This document shows positions 15,021 through 15,089 of a stretch of 15,089 nt of DNA, one piece after another (position 1 is the stretch's first letter; every line of letters begins with the position of its first letter). This DNA comes from Humisphaera sp. (GTDB lineage: Bacteria > Planctomycetota > Phycisphaerae > Tepidisphaerales > Tepidisphaeraceae). Both the position numbers and the translations under genes were made by a program. The notes under the pieces are model-generated. The model was not told where the DNA came from and ran no database searches. It saw only the letters and a list, made by a program, of their open reading frames with translations. The stretch covers positions 1 through 15,089 of the forward strand of contig JANXVV010000269.1 in NCBI GenBank assembly GCA_025351525.1, read 5' to 3'.

Positions 15021-15089
15021 TCACTTGATCTGTGCGTAAGTCGCGTCCAACTGCTTCGCGCCGTTGACAATTCCGCTCACCTCGCGTGG
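15021..15089 (-). CDS. C-terminal 22 codons of a gene entering from the right
   Basis: The minus strand is open from the window edge to a TGA at 15021-15023 and reads PREVSGIVNGAKQLDATYAQI then a final K. Residue choice is helix-like and codon use fits the neighbours, so this is probably the end of a real protein. Family cannot be assigned from so little. It lies 70 bp upstream of the 132-residue unknown gene on the same strand. Confidence 0.45.
   Translation of the reverse strand, partial: PREVSGIVNGAKQLDATYAQIK

Overview
The window looks like chromosomal DNA of a planctomycete-type bacterium (Planctomycetota, possibly Phycisphaerae). The main evidence is the adjacent pair of a giant PSCyt1/PSCyt2/PSD1 (DUF1549/DUF1553) c-type cytochrome protein and a Tat-exported DUF1501 protein, a pairing typical of that phylum. 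Supporting signs are the secreted Dabb protein, an orphan ComB, and many dispersed palindromic repeats between genes. Placement is inferred from gene content only. No tRNA, rRNA, CRISPR array, transposase or integrase was found.

Left part (1-4291): signalling. An HDOD-domain protein runs off the left edge. It is followed by a divergent two-component pair. The membrane histidine kinase (minus strand) has an extracytoplasmic sensor region carrying one CxxCH haem-attachment motif. The sigma-54-activating response regulator (plus strand) has receiver, AAA+ and Fis-type HTH domains. The region between them holds inverted repeats that could be control sites.

Middle (4292-7156): small metabolic genes. 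A 76-residue zinc-ribbon protein lies 21 bp upstream of comB (2-phosphosulfolactate phosphatase), probably co-transcribed. They are followed by a repeat-rich convergent gap, an exported Dabb-domain protein (minus), and a divergent FabG-like short-chain dehydrogenase (plus).

Right-centre (7157-12159): the planctomycete surface/periplasmic module. A strong hairpin gap precedes the 1105-residue PSCyt/PSD1 protein, then a 103 bp palindromic gap and the Tat-exported DUF1501 protein.

Right part (12226-15089): a minus-strand set. A DeoR-family repressor lies downstream of a class I aldolase-like enzyme, with a tandem and inverted repeat cluster between them. Further upstream are two tightly spaced small unknown genes and the last 22 codons of another gene. 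The DeoR and aldolase pairing suggests regulated catabolism of a phosphorylated sugar or related compound, but the substrate cannot be read from the sequence.

The most striking unexplained structure is between genes. There are two copies of a 78 bp inverted-repeat element, each starting on the last base of a stop codon in a convergent gap. Three copies of a short hairpin share a related 3-nt loop, and two of them show compensatory base-pair changes. A GTAGC-N4-GCTAC palindrome (one copy degenerate) occurs four times, and a 78 bp near-perfect hairpin lies before the cytochrome gene. Several gene starts were moved in from the longest reading frame because of ribosome-binding sites, signal peptides or repeat-derived leaders: the response regulator, zinc ribbon, comB, Dabb and DeoR genes.
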